A stretch of DNA of 64,000 nt from Pseudomonas sp. B6002 (GTDB lineage: Bacteria > Pseudomonadota > Gammaproteobacteria > Pseudomonadales > Pseudomonadaceae). This document shows, piece after piece, positions 8,508 to 18,454 of the stretch (positions are counted from its first letter, which is position 1; every line of letters begins with the position of its first letter). A program made the translations under genes and the position numbers. The DNA lies in contig NZ_JACAOY010000002.1 in the NCBI RefSeq assembly GCF_013385985.1, positions 303,939 through 367,938 on the forward strand. The letters are read 5' to 3'. Under the pieces are notes generated by a model. It had not been told where the DNA came from. It saw nothing but the letters and a program-made list of their open reading frames with translations, and ran no database searches.

Positions 8508-9272
8508 ATGAAAACAAGTATAGCCACCGCCATAAAAGACTTTCGCCCAGGGCTCGCACCCACGCTGGTGGTGCTGGTGCTGCTGCCTTTGATGGTGGGC
8601 CTGGGTTTCTGGCAACTGTCGCGCGGCCATGAAAAGCAGCTGCTGGTGGACAGCTATGCCGAGCGTCGCGTGGCGGAGCCCGTCAGCAGTGCGCAGCTCA
8701 ATGATATGGCAGACCCGGCCTTTCGCCGCGTGCGCCTGCGCGGCCAGTTCGACACCGAACACAGCGTGTTGCTCGACAACCGTATGCGCGACGGCCGTGC
8801 GGGTGTGGAACTGCTGCAACCCTTTCACGACCAGGCCAGCGGCGAATGGCTGTTGCTCAACCGTGGCTGGCTGCCTTGGCCAGACCGGCGTGTCCCGCCC
8901 GTCTTCACCACCCCCGATCAGCCGGTGAACCTCGATGCCTGGGTCTACGTGGCCCCTGGCGAAACCTTCCAGCTGCATGCCGACCCGGCCACCGCACAGT
9001 GGCCGCGCCTGCTCACCGCGCTGCACCCGGCCGCCCTGTGGGCCGAGCTGGGCCGCAGCGGGTTTGCCTACGAGCTGCGCGCAGAAGCCGGCCTCGGTAC
9101 ATACGACACCGCGTGGGCGGTGGTCGCCATGGGCCCGGAAAAACACGTGGGGTACGCCGTGCAGTGGTTCGCCATGGCAGTGGCGCTGCTGGCGCTTTAC
9201 CTCTACCTCGGATGGCATAACAAAAAGGAGAAGCACCATGGGAGCGGCCATGAATCCACTCAACATGTCTGA
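8508..9272 (+). CDS. SURF1 family oxidase assembly protein
   Basis: The 254-residue protein has the SURF1 layout of two terminal membrane helices (about 19-36 and 215-235) flanking a large periplasmic domain. GFWQLSRGHEKQ after helix 1, RVRLRGQFD, LLNRGWLPW and YAVQWFAMAVALL are family signatures. SURF1 helps heme a insertion into subunit I. The C-terminus is His-rich (KKEKHHGSGHESTQHV). The next gene starts inside it (35-base overlap), so the two are translationally linked. Confidence 0.93.
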   Translation: MKTSIATAIKDFRPGLAPTLVVLVLLPLMVGLGFWQLSRGHEKQLLVDSYAERRVAEPVSSAQLNDMADPAFRRVRLRGQFDTEHSVLLDNRMRDGRAGVELLQPFHDQASGEWLLLNRGWLPWPDRRVPPVFTTPDQPVNLDAWVYVAPGETFQLHADPATAQWPRLLTALHPAALWAELGRSGFAYELRAEAGLGTYDTAWAVVAMGPEKHVGYAVQWFAMAVALLALYLYLGWHNKKEKHHGSGHESTQHV

Positions 9273-9831
9273 CGCGCCTGCCACGCCCGACCGGCGCAAA
9301 GGCCGCTGGCAGTTGATCCTGATCCTGATGATGGTGATCGGCCCGATGGCGCTGGCCACCTTCATGTACAAGCTGCAGTTCTGGGTGCCCGACAGCCGCA
9401 GCTACCACGGCGAGATGATCGGCAACGGCCAGACCCGTGCCGACATCGGCGTGCAGGCCGACGAAGACCGCTGGCAACTGTTGGTGACTGCGCCCACCGC
9501 CTGCGCCGCTGATTGCCAGCAACTGGTGTACCTCGCGCGCCAACTGCAGATCAGCCTGGGCCGCGATGCTTCTCGCGCCAGCCACGCCCTGGCGAGTGCG
9601 CAGCCGGTCGGCGCCGAATACGAGGCCAAGCTCAAGGCCGAGTACCCGCAACTGCAACGCTATTCGCTGGACCTCTCGACCTTCACCAAGGACGCCGCTG
9701 CACCCGGCGACGCGCAACTGTGGATCGTCGACCCCCACGGCAACCTGGTGCTGCGCTACGACGCCAGGGTCAAGGGCAAGGACTTGCTCAACGACCTGCG
9801 CCTGCTGCTGAAACTGTCGAATATCGGATAA
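9238..9831 (+). CDS. Membrane-anchored cox-cluster protein (PA0111-like)
   Basis: The 197-residue protein has one N-terminal membrane helix (about 22-42) and a periplasmic domain. The start is ATG 9238 because AAAGGAGAAGCACC precedes it. The C-terminal part (WIVDPHGNLVLRYD, KDLLNDLRLLLKL) looks like a degenerate thioredoxin/SCO fold, and the only cysteines, in TACAADCQQL, form a CxxxC pair like that of SCO proteins. It overlaps SURF1 and is 10 bases before ctaA, so a role in oxidase biogenesis is likely though not shown. Confidence 0.8.
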   Translation: MGAAMNPLNMSDAPATPDRRKGRWQLILILMMVIGPMALATFMYKLQFWVPDSRSYHGEMIGNGQTRADIGVQADEDRWQLLVTAPTACAADCQQLVYLARQLQISLGRDASRASHALASAQPVGAEYEAKLKAEYPQLQRYSLDLSTFTKDAAAPGDAQLWIVDPHGNLVLRYDARVKGKDLLNDLRLLLKLSNIG

Positions 9832-9841
9832 GGGCATCGTC

Positions 9842-10921
9842 ATGGCCAAGCCTGGATTTCGCCTCGCGCTGTTTGCCACCTTGCTGGCGCTGTTCGTTGT
9901 GCTGCTCGGCGCCTATACCCGCCTGACCCACGCCGGCCTGGGTTGCCCGGACTGGCCGGGTTGCTACGGCTTTATCAGCGTGCCCAAGACCGAAGCCCAA
10001 CTGGCCCATGCCGAGCTGCATTTCCCGGATACACCGGTCGAGGCCGACAAGGGCTGGGCCGAGATGACCCATCGCTACTTTGCCGGCACCTTGGGGTTGT
10101 TGATCGGGCTGTTGGCCGCGCGCTCATGGAGCCATCGGCGTGATCCGGGCCAGCCGGTGAAGTTGCCGCTGTTCCTGCTGGCGGTGGTGTTCGCCCAGGC
10201 GGCGTTCGGCATGTGGACGGTGACGCTCAAGCTGTGGCCGCAGGTGGTGACCGGTCACCTGCTTGGCGGTTTCGCGACCTTGAGCCTGTTATTTCTGCTG
10301 ACCCTGCGCTTGTCCGGCGTGCTGCCCGCCTTGATCGTGCCCAAGCGCCTGCAATATTGGGCGACGGCGGGGTTGGTGCTGGTGATCGGCCAGATCGCGT
10401 TGGGAGGCTGGGTCAGTTCCAATTATGCGGCGGTGGCCTGCATTGACCTGCCCACGTGCCACGGTCAGTGGTGGCCGGCAGCAGACTTTGCCAACGGGTT
10501 TCACCTCACCCAGCACATCGGCCCCAATTACCTGGGCGGGCAGCTCGACAGCGATGCGCGTACGGCGATTCATCTGACCCACCGCATCGGTGCGGTCATC
10601 GTCACCCTGGTGCTGCTGGGCCTGGCCTGGCAGCTGCGCGCAGTGGGCATGACGCGGTTGGCGGGCCTGCTGCTGATCGCGCTGGCGGCGCAGATCAGCC
10701 TGGGCCTGAGCAACGTGTATTTCCATCTGCCATTGCCCGTGGCGGTGGCGCACAACGCGGGTGGCGCGGCGCTGTTGTTGAGCCTGGTGCTGGTCAATTA
10801 CCACGCCCGTACCAGCCTGGTCCGGGTGCGCAATCCGTCGCGATTTGGCTGGCGCTTCATTCCGCGCAAGCACGTATCGGGCCTCATCACCCTTAAAGGA
10901 GAGATGCCATGGCGACCTTGA
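9842..10921 (+). CDS. ctaA: Heme A synthase (COX15/CtaA)
   Basis: The 359-residue, eight-helix inner-membrane enzyme oxidises the C8 methyl of heme O to make heme A for the aa3 oxidase. Landmarks are [17 protein letters not shown] near the N-terminus, EMTHRYFAG and IHLTHRIGA (heme-ligand histidines), and the repeated half-molecule architecture. The last 13 bases overlap ctaB, whose ribosome-binding site (AAAGGAGAG) lies inside ctaA. It matches the position of PA0112. Confidence 0.95.
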   Translation: MAKPGFRLALFATLLALFVVLLGAYTRLTHAGLGCPDWPGCYGFISVPKTEAQLAHAELHFPDTPVEADKGWAEMTHRYFAGTLGLLIGLLAARSWSHRRDPGQPVKLPLFLLAVVFAQAAFGMWTVTLKLWPQVVTGHLLGGFATLSLLFLLTLRLSGVLPALIVPKRLQYWATAGLVLVIGQIALGGWVSSNYAAVACIDLPTCHGQWWPAADFANGFHLTQHIGPNYLGGQLDSDARTAIHLTHRIGAVIVTLVLLGLAWQLRAVGMTRLAGLLLIALAAQISLGLSNVYFHLPLPVAVAHNAGGAALLLSLVLVNYHARTSLVRVRNPSRFGWRFIPRKHVSGLITLKGEMPWRP

Positions 10922-11808
10922 TCGGCGCACGCCACAGCCAGCCGATCTGGCGTGACTATTTGGAGCTGACCAAGCCAAAAGTGGTGGTGCTGATGCTCAT
11001 CACCTCCCTGGTGGGCATGTTCCTCGCCACGCGCGCCGGGGTGCCGTGGGCGGTGCTGGTGTTCGGCAACCTGGGGATTGCCCTGTGTGCCGGTGGCGCG
11101 GCGGCGGTGAACCATGTGGTGGATCGGCGTATCGATGCGGTGATGGCGCGCACTCACAAGCGCCCGCTGGCCGAAGGGCGTGTGTCGCCGCTGGCTGCGT
11201 TAGCGTTTGCGTTGTTTCTGGCGGTGGCGGGGCTGGCCCTGCTGCTGGCGTTTACCAACCCGTTGGCCGCCTGGCTGACGCTGGCGTCGTTGTTGGGGTA
11301 TGCGGTGATCTACACCGGTTTTCTCAAGCGTGCGACACCGCAGAACATCGTCATCGGCGGCCTTGCCGGGGCCGCGCCGCCGCTGTTGGGCTGGGTGGCC
11401 GTGACCGGGCATGTCAGCGCCGAACCCTTGCTGCTGGTGCTGATCATCTTCGCCTGGACCCCGCCGCACTTCTGGGCCCTAGCCATCCATCGCAAGGAGG
11501 AATATGCCAAGGCCGACATCCCCATGCTGCCGGTCACCCATGGCGAGCACTACACCAAGGTGCACATCCTGCTCTATACCTTCGCCTTGCTCGCGGTGAG
11601 CCTGATGCCGTACGTGATCCACATGAGCGGCCTGTTGTACCTGGCCTGTGCGCTGCTATTGGGCGGGCGCTTTCTGCAATGGGCCCTGGTGTTGTACCGT
11701 GGCGCTCAGCCGCACGCGGCGATCAACACCTTCAAGTACTCTATCTGGTACTTGCTGCTGCTGTTCATCGCCCTGCTCGTAGACCACTACTTATTGTTGA
11801 ACCTATGA
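10909..11808 (+). CDS. ctaB: Protoheme IX farnesyltransferase (heme O synthase)
   Basis: The 299-residue UbiA-family membrane prenyltransferase adds farnesyl diphosphate to heme b to give heme O, the substrate for CtaA. The first Asp-rich motif is [15 protein letters not shown]; the second is seen as [31 protein letters not shown] is the standard N-terminus. Its TGA overlaps the sco ATG (ATGA). An equivalent paralog (cyoE) usually exists in the bo3 operon; this one is the aa3-linked copy. Confidence 0.95.
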   Translation: MATLIGARHSQPIWRDYLELTKPKVVVLMLITSLVGMFLATRAGVPWAVLVFGNLGIALCAGGAAAVNHVVDRRIDAVMARTHKRPLAEGRVSPLAALAFALFLAVAGLALLLAFTNPLAAWLTLASLLGYAVIYTGFLKRATPQNIVIGGLAGAAPPLLGWVAVTGHVSAEPLLLVLIIFAWTPPHFWALAIHRKEEYAKADIPMLPVTHGEHYTKVHILLYTFALLAVSLMPYVIHMSGLLYLACALLLGGRFLQWALVLYRGAQPHAAINTFKYSIWYLLLLFIALLVDHYLLLNL

Positions 11809-12440
11809 CTCGAACTCAAAAAACCGTCTTCATCCTGGTGGCCATCGTCGCGTTGATCATGGGCCTGACCGTCAACAAAGTACTCTCGGGCAAAGGCCAG
11901 GGCGACCCTACCGCACTGATCGACGCCGGCATCATCCTGCTGCCGCAAAGCCGCCAGTTGCCGCCTGTCACCATGACGAACCAGGACGGCCAGCCGGTGG
12001 TGGTCAATGAGCTGAAGGGCAAGTGGAGCCTGCTGTTCTTCGGCTACACCTTCTGCCCGGATATCTGCCCCACCACCCTCGCCCAGCTGCGCCAGATCAA
12101 GAGCGAGCTGCCCAAAGAGGCTGTGGACAAGTTGCAGGTGATCCTGGTCAGCGTCGACCCGAACCGCGACACCCCGGCCCAGCTCAAGCAGTACCTGGGC
12201 TACTTCGACCCGCAGTTTGAAGGCCTGACTGGCGCGAACGTGGAGGATGTGCAGAAGGTTTCCAACGCGGTGAGTATTCCGTTCATTCCGGCCGATACCA
12301 GCAAGCCCAACTACACCGTCGACCACAGCGGCAACCTGGCCTTGATCGGTCCCGACGGGACTCAGCGTGGGTTTATTCGTGCGCCGTTGAATAACCAGAA
12401 ATTGGTGGCGCAGTTGCCGGTGTTGTTGAAGCGTCAATAA
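11805..12440 (+). CDS. SCO1/SenC family copper chaperone
   Basis: The 211-residue membrane-anchored thioredoxin-fold protein supplies copper to, or reduces, the CuA site of CoxB. The metal ligands are visible: Cys84 and Cys88 in FCPDICPT and His174 in TVDHSGN. One N-terminal helix spans about residues 7-25. The ATG overlaps the ctaB stop by four bases. It is the last gene of the oxidase cluster and is followed by two tandem REPINs. Confidence 0.94.
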   Translation: MTRTQKTVFILVAIVALIMGLTVNKVLSGKGQGDPTALIDAGIILLPQSRQLPPVTMTNQDGQPVVVNELKGKWSLLFFGYTFCPDICPTTLAQLRQIKSELPKEAVDKLQVILVSVDPNRDTPAQLKQYLGYFDPQFEGLTGANVEDVQKVSNAVSIPFIPADTSKPNYTVDHSGNLALIGPDGTQRGFIRAPLNNQKLVAQLPVLLKRQ

Positions 12441-12473
12441 GCCTTGCGCTTATCCCACTACCAACACAACCCC

Positions 12474-12559
12474 CTGTAGGAGCCGGCTTGCCGGCGATGG
12501 GGCCTTTGAGACCGGAGGTGATCTTGCTGGCCTCATCGCTGGCAAGCCAGCTCCTACAG
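12474..12559. repeat. REPIN (TGTAGGAGC subtype)
   Basis: CTGTAGGAGCCGGCTTGCCG followed by GCGATGGGG, and its inverse ATCGCTGGCAAGCCAGCTCC followed by TACAG, form an inverted doublet directly after the sco gene. The two arms differ slightly (CCGGC against CTGGC). Confidence 0.88.
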
Positions 12560-12600
12560 GGGGTGCCGGGTTTGAGCACCGGCTTAGCAATGCAAAACAA

Positions 12601-12691
12601 CTGTGGGAGCTGGCTTGCCTGCGATTGCGGTGGGCCAGCTAACCTGTTCGGTGACTGACACTCCGTAATCGCGGGCAAGCCCGCTCCCACA
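12601..12691. repeat. Second tandem REPIN (TGTGGGAGC subtype)
   Basis: CTGTGGGAGCTGGCTTGCCT followed by GCGATTGCGG, and the inverse TCGCGGGCAAGCCCGCTCCC, lie 41 bases after the previous REPIN. Two different subtypes are stacked here between convergent transcription units. Confidence 0.88.
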
Positions 12692-12728
12692 TTTTTTTGA
12701 TCTCCGGTGTTTGGGAGATAGGGTTACA

Positions 12729-13499
12729 TCAGAACGCTGGCTTGATCGCGCCTTTGTACTTCTCTTCGATGAATTGCTTCACTTCAGGCGTGTGCAGGGC
12801 TGCTACCAGCTTCTTCACGGCGTCCGAGTCCTTGTTGTCTTCGCGAGTCACCAGGATGTTCACGTAAGGCGAGTCGCTGCCTTCGATCACCAGGGCGTCC
12901 TTGGACGGGTCCAGCTTGGCTTCCAGCGCGTAGTTGGTGTTGATCAGCGCCAGGTCGACCTGGGTCAGCACGCGCGGCAGGGTGGCGGCTTCCAGTTCGC
13001 GGAACTTCAGGCCTTTAGGGTTGGCCGTGATGTCCTTGATGGTCGACAGGATGTTGGTCGGGTCCTTCAGGGTGATCAGGCCGTTCTTGGCCAGCAGCAA
13101 CAGGGCGCGGCCGCCGTTGGTGGCGTCGTTCGGGATGACCACGTTGGCACCGTTTGGCAGGTCGTCCAGCTTCTTGTACTTGCTGGAGTAGGCGCCCAGG
13201 GGCTCCAGGTGCACCGCGCCAACGCTCACCAGGTGAGTGCCCTTGGCCTTGTTGAATTCATCCAGGTACGGCTGGTGCTGGAAGAAGTTGGCGTCCAGGC
13301 GCTTTTCAGCCACCTGTACGTTTGGCTGCACGTAGTCGGTGAAAACCTTGACCTGCAAATCCACGCCTTCTTTGGCGAGTGCAGGTTTCACGAACTCCAG
13401 GATTTCCGCGTGGGGCACAGGCGACGCAGCGACCGTGAGGGTCTCGGCGTGGGCGGAAAACGCGGCAACGGCGGCGAAAGCAACCAGTAGTTTTTTCAT
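12729..13499 (-). CDS. metQ: Methionine ABC transporter substrate-binding protein (NlpA/MetQ family)
   Basis: The 256-residue periplasmic binding protein has a signal peptide (MKKLLVAFAAVAAFSAHA/ETL). The body has the NlpA signature (ASPVPHAEIL, NANFFQH-like ANFFQHQPYLDEF, VVIPNDATNGGRALLLL, LINTNYA). The start is the internal Met because the longer frame adds a non-signal prefix. There is no lipobox cysteine, unlike E. coli MetQ, so it is probably soluble in the periplasm. It is third in a metN-metI-metQ operon. Confidence 0.92.
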   Translation of the reverse strand: MKKLLVAFAAVAAFSAHAETLTVAASPVPHAEILEFVKPALAKEGVDLQVKVFTDYVQPNVQVAEKRLDANFFQHQPYLDEFNKAKGTHLVSVGAVHLEPLGAYSSKYKKLDDLPNGANVVIPNDATNGGRALLLLAKNGLITLKDPTNILSTIKDITANPKGLKFRELEAATLPRVLTQVDLALINTNYALEAKLDPSKDALVIEGSDSPYVNILVTREDNKDSDAVKKLVAALHTPEVKQFIEEKYKGAIKPAF

Positions 13500-13550
13500 C
13501 CAACAAGCTCCTTGTTCGGGCATGTGCCGGCTTGTGGCCGGCAATGGCCG

Positions 13551-14225
13551 TTATTTTCGAGAAAAATGCACCACCAGCTTGTCGCCGACGGTTTGCAGAA
13601 TTTGCACCAGGATCAACAGCATCACCACGGTGACCACCATCACATCAGTCTGGAAGCGCTGATAACCAAAGCGGATCGCCAGGTCACCCAAGCCACCGGC
13701 TCCGACCACACCGGCCATTGCCGTGTAGGACACCAGTGTAATCGCCGTCACCGTAATCGCCGCGAAAATGCCGGGGCGTGCTTCGGGCAGCAAGGCGTTG
13801 GTGATGATCTGGCGCGTGGTAGCGCCCATGGACTGGGTGGCCTCGATGATGCCGCGGTCCACTTCACGCAGGGCAGTTTCCACCAGGCGTGCGAAGAACG
13901 GCGTCGCGCCGACCACCAGCGGCGGGATCGCACCGGCCACGCCCAGCGACGTGCCGGTGAGCAGCACGGTGAAGGGGATCATCACGATCAGCAGGATGAT
14001 GAACGGCAGCGAGCGCAGAATGTTCACGATCAACGACAGAAAGGCGTACAGACCTTTTTGCTCGAACAGCTGGCGCGGGCTGGTCAGGAACAGCAGCACG
14101 CCCAGCGGCAGGCCGAGCACCACGGTGAAGAACAGTGAGCCGAACAGCATGGTCATGGTGTCGCCGGTGGCGAGCCAGATTTCCGACCAGTCGATATTGG
14201 CGAAGAAACTCAACAAAACGTCCAT
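13551..14225 (-). CDS. metI: D-methionine ABC transporter permease
   Basis: The 224-residue inner-membrane permease has five helices and the EAA coupling motif (EATQSMGATTRQIITNALLPEARPGI). It transports methionine with MetN and MetQ. Its ATG shares one base with the metN stop (TAATG), and metQ follows after 51 bases. The sequence is typical in length and motifs. Confidence 0.95.
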   Translation of the reverse strand: MDVLLSFFANIDWSEIWLATGDTMTMLFGSLFFTVVLGLPLGVLLFLTSPRQLFEQKGLYAFLSLIVNILRSLPFIILLIVMIPFTVLLTGTSLGVAGAIPPLVVGATPFFARLVETALREVDRGIIEATQSMGATTRQIITNALLPEARPGIFAAITVTAITLVSYTAMAGVVGAGGLGDLAIRFGYQRFQTDVMVVTVVMLLILVQILQTVGDKLVVHFSRK

Positions 14226-15232
14226 TAGCGCAGGACCTCCATGTGAACGTCAGCCGCGGTAAAGCGGGCGAAGGCGGCTTCCATGTCCCCACCGGTGACG
14301 GCGAGGGTCAATTGGCCGTAGGGGGTGTCTTTGATGTGGTCGATACGACCGGCGAGGATGCTGTAGTCCACACCTGTTTCACGGGCGACGGTACCCAGCA
14401 AAGGCGCGTAGGTCGCTTCGCCCTGGAACGTCAGACGCACGATGCGCCCCGGCACGTGGGCGAACACATCGCGCTGTTCGCCTTCGTCGACCTGCTCGGC
14501 TTCTTGCACGAAGCGCTTGGTGGTCGGGTGCTGTGGGTGCAGGAATACTTCAGCCACCGAGCCTTGCTCGACGATCACGCCGGCGTCCATCACGGCCACC
14601 TGGTCGCACACGCGGCGGATCACGTCCATTTCATGGGTGATCAGCACGATGGTCAGCTTCAATTCGCGGTTGATCTCGGCCAGCAGTTTGAGCACCGAGG
14701 CGGTGGTCTGCGGGTCGAGGGCGCTGGTGGCTTCGTCGCACAGCAAGATCTTCGGCTTGGTCGCCAGGGCGCGGGCAATGCCGACGCGTTGCTTCTGGCC
14801 GCCCGACAGCTGGGCCGGGTACTTCTTGGCGTGGTCCGACAGGCCAACGCGGGCGAGCAGCTCAGCCACGCGCAGGTCGATTTCCTTGCGCGACAATTCG
14901 CCGGCCAGGGTCAGCGGCAGCGCGACGTTGTCGGCGACGGTCTTGGACGCCAGCAAATTGAAGTGCTGGAAAATCATCCCGACCTGCTGGCGGAAACGGC
15001 GCAGGCCGTTGGCATCCAGGGCGGTGACTTCTTCGCCATCTACCGTGATCTGGCCGCCGCTTGGCTCTTCAAGGCGGTTGATCAGGCGCAGCAGGGTGCT
15101 TTTACCCGCACCCGAGTGGCCGATAAGGCCAAACACCTGGCCGTTCTCGACGCGCAGGCTGGTGGGGTGCAGCGCGGGGATATCCTTACCGGCGACGCGG
15201 TAGGTTTTATGGACGTTATGAAACTCGATCAC
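14225..15232 (-). CDS. metN: Methionine ABC transporter ATP-binding protein
   Basis: The 335-residue ATPase carries Walker [10 protein letters not shown], signature [15 protein letters not shown], Walker [13 protein letters not shown] and the H-loop [10 protein letters not shown], followed by a C-terminal NIL domain (about 255-335) that senses methionine. Translation begins at a GTG (15230-15232). It is the first gene of metNIQ and divergent from katE. The order matches P. aeruginosa PA5503-PA5505. Confidence 0.95.
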   Translation of the reverse strand: MIEFHNVHKTYRVAGKDIPALHPTSLRVENGQVFGLIGHSGAGKSTLLRLINRLEEPSGGQITVDGEEVTALDANGLRRFRQQVGMIFQHFNLLASKTVADNVALPLTLAGELSRKEIDLRVAELLARVGLSDHAKKYPAQLSGGQKQRVGIARALATKPKILLCDEATSALDPQTTASVLKLLAEINRELKLTIVLITHEMDVIRRVCDQVAVMDAGVIVEQGSVAEVFLHPQHPTTKRFVQEAEQVDEGEQRDVFAHVPGRIVRLTFQGEATYAPLLGTVARETGVDYSILAGRIDHIKDTPYGQLTLAVTGGDMEAAFARFTAADVHMEVLR

Positions 15233-15419
15233 GTAGCGAACCTTGTGGGGCGCATGGAAAAGGGATCAGCGGTTAGCCGGGCGCGCATTTTAGCCTGTCC
15301 GTATAGTCTTTCTTAGCATTTATTTCGCATTCATCCATCGATTTGGCAATAACGCGATCAAAGGTCATAAAAAAGGAACGGGCCAAAACCCCATCAGTCA
15401 CTACTTAGGCAGCCCGATC

Positions 15420-15440
15420 ACCCAGGTGCCGTGCCTGGGT
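15420..15440 (+). promoter_or_regulatory. Hairpin in the katE 5' leader
   Basis: ACCCAGG at 15420-15426 and CCTGGGT at 15434-15440 form a perfect 7-bp stem with a 7-base loop. It ends just before the AAGGAG ribosome-binding site of katE. It has no T-run, so it is more likely a stabiliser or translation-modulating element than a terminator. Confidence 0.5.
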
Positions 15441-15461
15441 CCGAATAAGGAGTTTTGACTG

Positions 15462-17591
15462 ATGAGCACGAAAAAGCCAAAGAGCGAACTCGCCGGCACC
15501 GATACCCTGGACCGCAAGAACACCAACGCCAAACTTCAGGCCTTGGAAGCATTCCGCTCCGACGCGACCGGCCAGGCCCTGCGCACCAACCAAGGTGTGA
15601 AGATTTCCGATAATCAGAACAGCTTGAAGGCCGGCGCACGCGGGCCTTCGCTGCTGGAAGATTTCATCATGCGTGAAAAGATCACGCACTTTGACCATGA
15701 GCGTATCCCGGAGCGTATCGTGCATGCGCGAGGCACTGGTGCCCATGGCTACTTCCAGACCTATGAAAACCATTCGGCACTGACCAAGGCAGGGTTCTTG
15801 CGCGATCCCGGCCATAAAACCCCGGTGTTCCTGCGCTTTTCCACTGTGCAAGGCCCACGTGGCTCTGGCGATACCGTGCGCGACGTGCGAGGTTTCGCGG
15901 TGAAGTTCTTCACCGACGAAGGCAATTTCGACCTGGTCGGCAACAACATGCCGGTGTTTTTCATTCAGGACGCAATCAAGTTTCCTGACTTTGTTCACGC
16001 GGTAAAACCTGAGCCTCACAACGAGATTCCTACAGGCGGCTCGGCCCACGATACGTTTTGGGATTTCGTGTCGCTGCAGCCTGAGTCGGCGCACATGGTG
16101 ATTTGGGCCATGTCTGACCGGGCCATTCCTAAAAGCCTGCGCAGCATGCAGGGCTTTGGCGTACATACCTTCCGCTTCATCAATGCCGAAGGGCAGTCCA
16201 ACTTCGTCAAGTTCCACTGGCGCCCTACGGCTGGCACCTGCTCGCTGGTTTGGGATGAAGCGCAAAAGCTCGCCGGTAAAGACACCGACTACCACCGCCG
16301 CGACCTATGGGAAGCGATTGAGATGGGCGATTACCCTGAGTGGGAATTGGGTGTGCAGGTAATTGCCGAGGAGGACGAGCATAAATTCGACTTCGACATT
16401 CTCGATCCGACCAAGTTGATCCCTGAAGAACTGGTGCCCATCACCCCGCTGGGCAAAATGGTGCTGAACCGCAACCCGGATAACTTCTTTGCAGAAGTCG
16501 AGCAGGTCGCGTTCTGCCCAGGCCACATCGTGCCGGGTATCGACTTTTCTAACGATCCGTTGCTGCAAGGTCGCCTGTTTTCCTACACCGATACGCAGAT
16601 CAGCCGGCTCGGTGGCCCGAATTTCCATGAGTTGCCGATCAACCGCCCGGTGGCGCCGTTCCATAATGGCCAGCGCGATGCCATGCACCGCACCACGATA
16701 GACAAAGGGCGTGCGGCCTATGAACCCAACTCCATCGACGGTGGCTGGCCGAAGGAAACGCCTCCTGCTGCACAGGACGGTGGTTTTGAGTCTTACTACG
16801 AGCGTATCGATGCCCATAAAGTGCGCGAGCGCAGCGAATCGTTTGGCGATCACTTCTCCCAGGCGCGCCTGTTTTTCCGCAGCATGAGCAAGCACGAGCA
16901 AGAGCACATCATTGCGGCCTACAGCTTTGAGCTGGGCAAGGTGGAGCGTGAGTTCATTCGAGCGCGACAGGTGAATGAGATCTTGGCCAACATTGACCTC
17001 GAGCTTGCCAAGCGTGTGGCGCAGAACCTCGGGTTGCCGGTGCCCAAAAAAGGTACGGTGCCGGAGCGCAAAACCTCGTTGTCGCGCTCACCAGCCTTGA
17101 GCCAAGCCAATCTACTGCCCGGCAACATCAAGACGCGCAAGGTGGCGATCCTGGCGGCCAACGGCGTGGACGGCGCGGCGATCGAGGCGCTGAAGAAAGT
17201 GCTCAAGGCCGAAGGTGCCCATGCCAAATTGCTGGGGCCGACGTCGGCGCCAGTGACCACGGCTGATGGCAAGAGCCTGCCGGTGGACGCGTCGATGGAA
17301 GGCTTGCCGTCGGTGGCGTTCGACGCGGTGTTTGTGCCAGGTGGGGCGAAATCGGTGAAGGCCCTGAGTGAAGATGGCGTGGCGCTGCATTACCTGCTGG
17401 AGGCATACAAGCATCTGAAGGCGATTGCGGTGGCCGGTGAGGCGAAGCAGTTGGTGGACCTGCTCAAGCTGGAGTCGGATGCAGGGTTGATCGTGGGCGG
17501 GGATGCCAAGGCGTTGAAGGCGTTTGTGGCGGCGATTGCGCAGCACCGGGTTTGGGATCGGGAGGCTAAGGCCAAGGCGATTCCGGCTTAA
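15462..17591 (+). CDS. katE: Large-subunit monofunctional catalase (HPII type)
   Basis: The 709-residue cytoplasmic catalase decomposes hydrogen peroxide. The catalytic His88 lies in [13 protein letters not shown], the distal Asn in [11 protein letters not shown], and the heme-ligand Tyr in [14 protein letters not shown]. The C-terminal domain from about residue 555 ([12 protein letters not shown]...) is the flavodoxin/DJ-1-like domain found only in large-subunit catalases. AAGGAG lies 10 bases before ATG. In P. aeruginosa the flanking metNIQ and PA5502/znu blocks are adjacent, so katE appears inserted between them here. Confidence 0.96.
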   Translation: MSTKKPKSELAGTDTLDRKNTNAKLQALEAFRSDATGQALRTNQGVKISDNQNSLKAGARGPSLLEDFIMREKITHFDHERIPERIVHARGTGAHGYFQTYENHSALTKAGFLRDPGHKTPVFLRFSTVQGPRGSGDTVRDVRGFAVKFFTDEGNFDLVGNNMPVFFIQDAIKFPDFVHAVKPEPHNEIPTGGSAHDTFWDFVSLQPESAHMVIWAMSDRAIPKSLRSMQGFGVHTFRFINAEGQSNFVKFHWRPTAGTCSLVWDEAQKLAGKDTDYHRRDLWEAIEMGDYPEWELGVQVIAEEDEHKFDFDILDPTKLIPEELVPITPLGKMVLNRNPDNFFAEVEQVAFCPGHIVPGIDFSNDPLLQGRLFSYTDTQISRLGGPNFHELPINRPVAPFHNGQRDAMHRTTIDKGRAAYEPNSIDGGWPKETPPAAQDGGFESYYERIDAHKVRERSESFGDHFSQARLFFRSMSKHEQEHIIAAYSFELGKVEREFIRARQVNEILANIDLELAKRVAQNLGLPVPKKGTVPERKTSLSRSPALSQANLLPGNIKTRKVAILAANGVDGAAIEALKKVLKAEGAHAKLLGPTSAPVTTADGKSLPVDASMEGLPSVAFDAVFVPGGAKSVKALSEDGVALHYLLEAYKHLKAIAVAGEAKQLVDLLKLESDAGLIVGGDAKALKAFVAAIAQHRVWDREAKAKAIPA

Positions 17592-17615
17592 GCGTTTGGT
17601 TGACTGCTAGATTGT

Positions 17616-17688
17616 CATCGCAGGCAAGCCAGCTCCCACATTTGAAGTGTGAATACATTCAAGTGTGGGAGCTGGCTTGCCTGCGATG
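17616..17688. repeat. Inverted REP pair, outward-facing
   Basis: ATCGCAGGCAAGCCAGCTCC then CACA, and after about 22 bases TGTGGGAGCTGGCTTGCCTG then CGATG. The order is the reverse of the other doublets (the conserved GGAGC ends face each other). It lies between convergent katE and the PA5502-like gene. Confidence 0.85.
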
Positions 17689-17697
17689 CTTTTTGCT

Positions 17698-18417
17698 TTA
17701 TTGCGCCTTGCGCGGAATCAACACAATCTGCGCCGGAATCTTCTTCAAGATCTGCCGGTGAATCTTCAGGTCATACGCCGAATCAATGCGCTTCACCCGT
17801 TTGGTCAGCAGTGTGGCCAACCACGGGTAGTCCTCGGTGCGCGGTGCCTGGATGCTCACGTCGCACTGGTAGTTCACCACGTCGGTGGCGATGGCATCGA
17901 GTTGATGGCGCAGTTCTTCGATATCCGTGAGGTTCAGTGCCACCGTCGTGCTTTCAGCGGCCGGGTCGATGACCTTGGCGACGGGCTTGGCTTCGGCGGC
18001 CTTCAGCGCGGCTTCGGCTTTGTCCAGCTCGGCTTTGCGGGCGTGGCTGATGGCGCTGTTGACGCCACCGGTGAGTGCGGGTGCCTTGGGCATCAGTGCA
18101 CGGGCACGGCTCAGGGCGGTCGCGGCGGCGTTGACGTCACCTTTTTGCAGCACGATTTGGCTGCGCTGCAGGTAGGCTTCGGCCAATTGACGCTGGTAGG
18201 GCTCCAGCGTCGGGTCATTAGGCGACTGGGCCTGCAGTGCGGCCAGTTCGTCTTCGGCGGTGGCCAGCTCGCTGCTGGCCAGGTTTTGTTCCAGCTGCGC
18301 GATGGCCGCAGCGCGTGCGTCCGGGACCTCGGGGGCCGCGGGCGGTGTGCTTTGACAGGCGCCCAGCAGCAGGGAAAATGCGGCAAGGAGCAGATAACGG
18401 GCGGTGAACGGCTTCAT
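17698..18417 (-). CDS. PA5502-like lipoprotein, predicted
   Basis: The 239-residue protein has a lipoprotein signal (LLLGAC, Cys21) followed by an Ala/Glu/Leu-rich helical domain with repeat-like segments (about 35-150) that resemble tetratricopeptide helices, then a more globular C-terminus with one cysteine pair-less region (NYQCDVSIQAP). No catalytic motif is visible. It lies 37 bases downstream of znuB on the same strand, as PA5502 does in P. aeruginosa, so it may be co-transcribed with the zinc genes. Function unknown. Confidence 0.8.
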   Translation of the reverse strand: MKPFTARYLLLAAFSLLLGACQSTPPAAPEVPDARAAAIAQLEQNLASSELATAEDELAALQAQSPNDPTLEPYQRQLAEAYLQRSQIVLQKGDVNAAATALSRARALMPKAPALTGGVNSAISHARKAELDKAEAALKAAEAKPVAKVIDPAAESTTVALNLTDIEELRHQLDAIATDVVNYQCDVSIQAPRTEDYPWLATLLTKRVKRIDSAYDLKIHRQILKKIPAQIVLIPRKAQ

Positions 18418-18454
18418 TCCTGCGACTCTCTATTTGCGCAAAAAGCGAGCAAGT

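Noticed and set aside
12474-12691. Tandem inverted repeats that could suggest a CRISPR-like array
   Set aside because: The units are inverted REP doublets of two subtypes, not direct repeats with unique spacers, and no cas genes are present.
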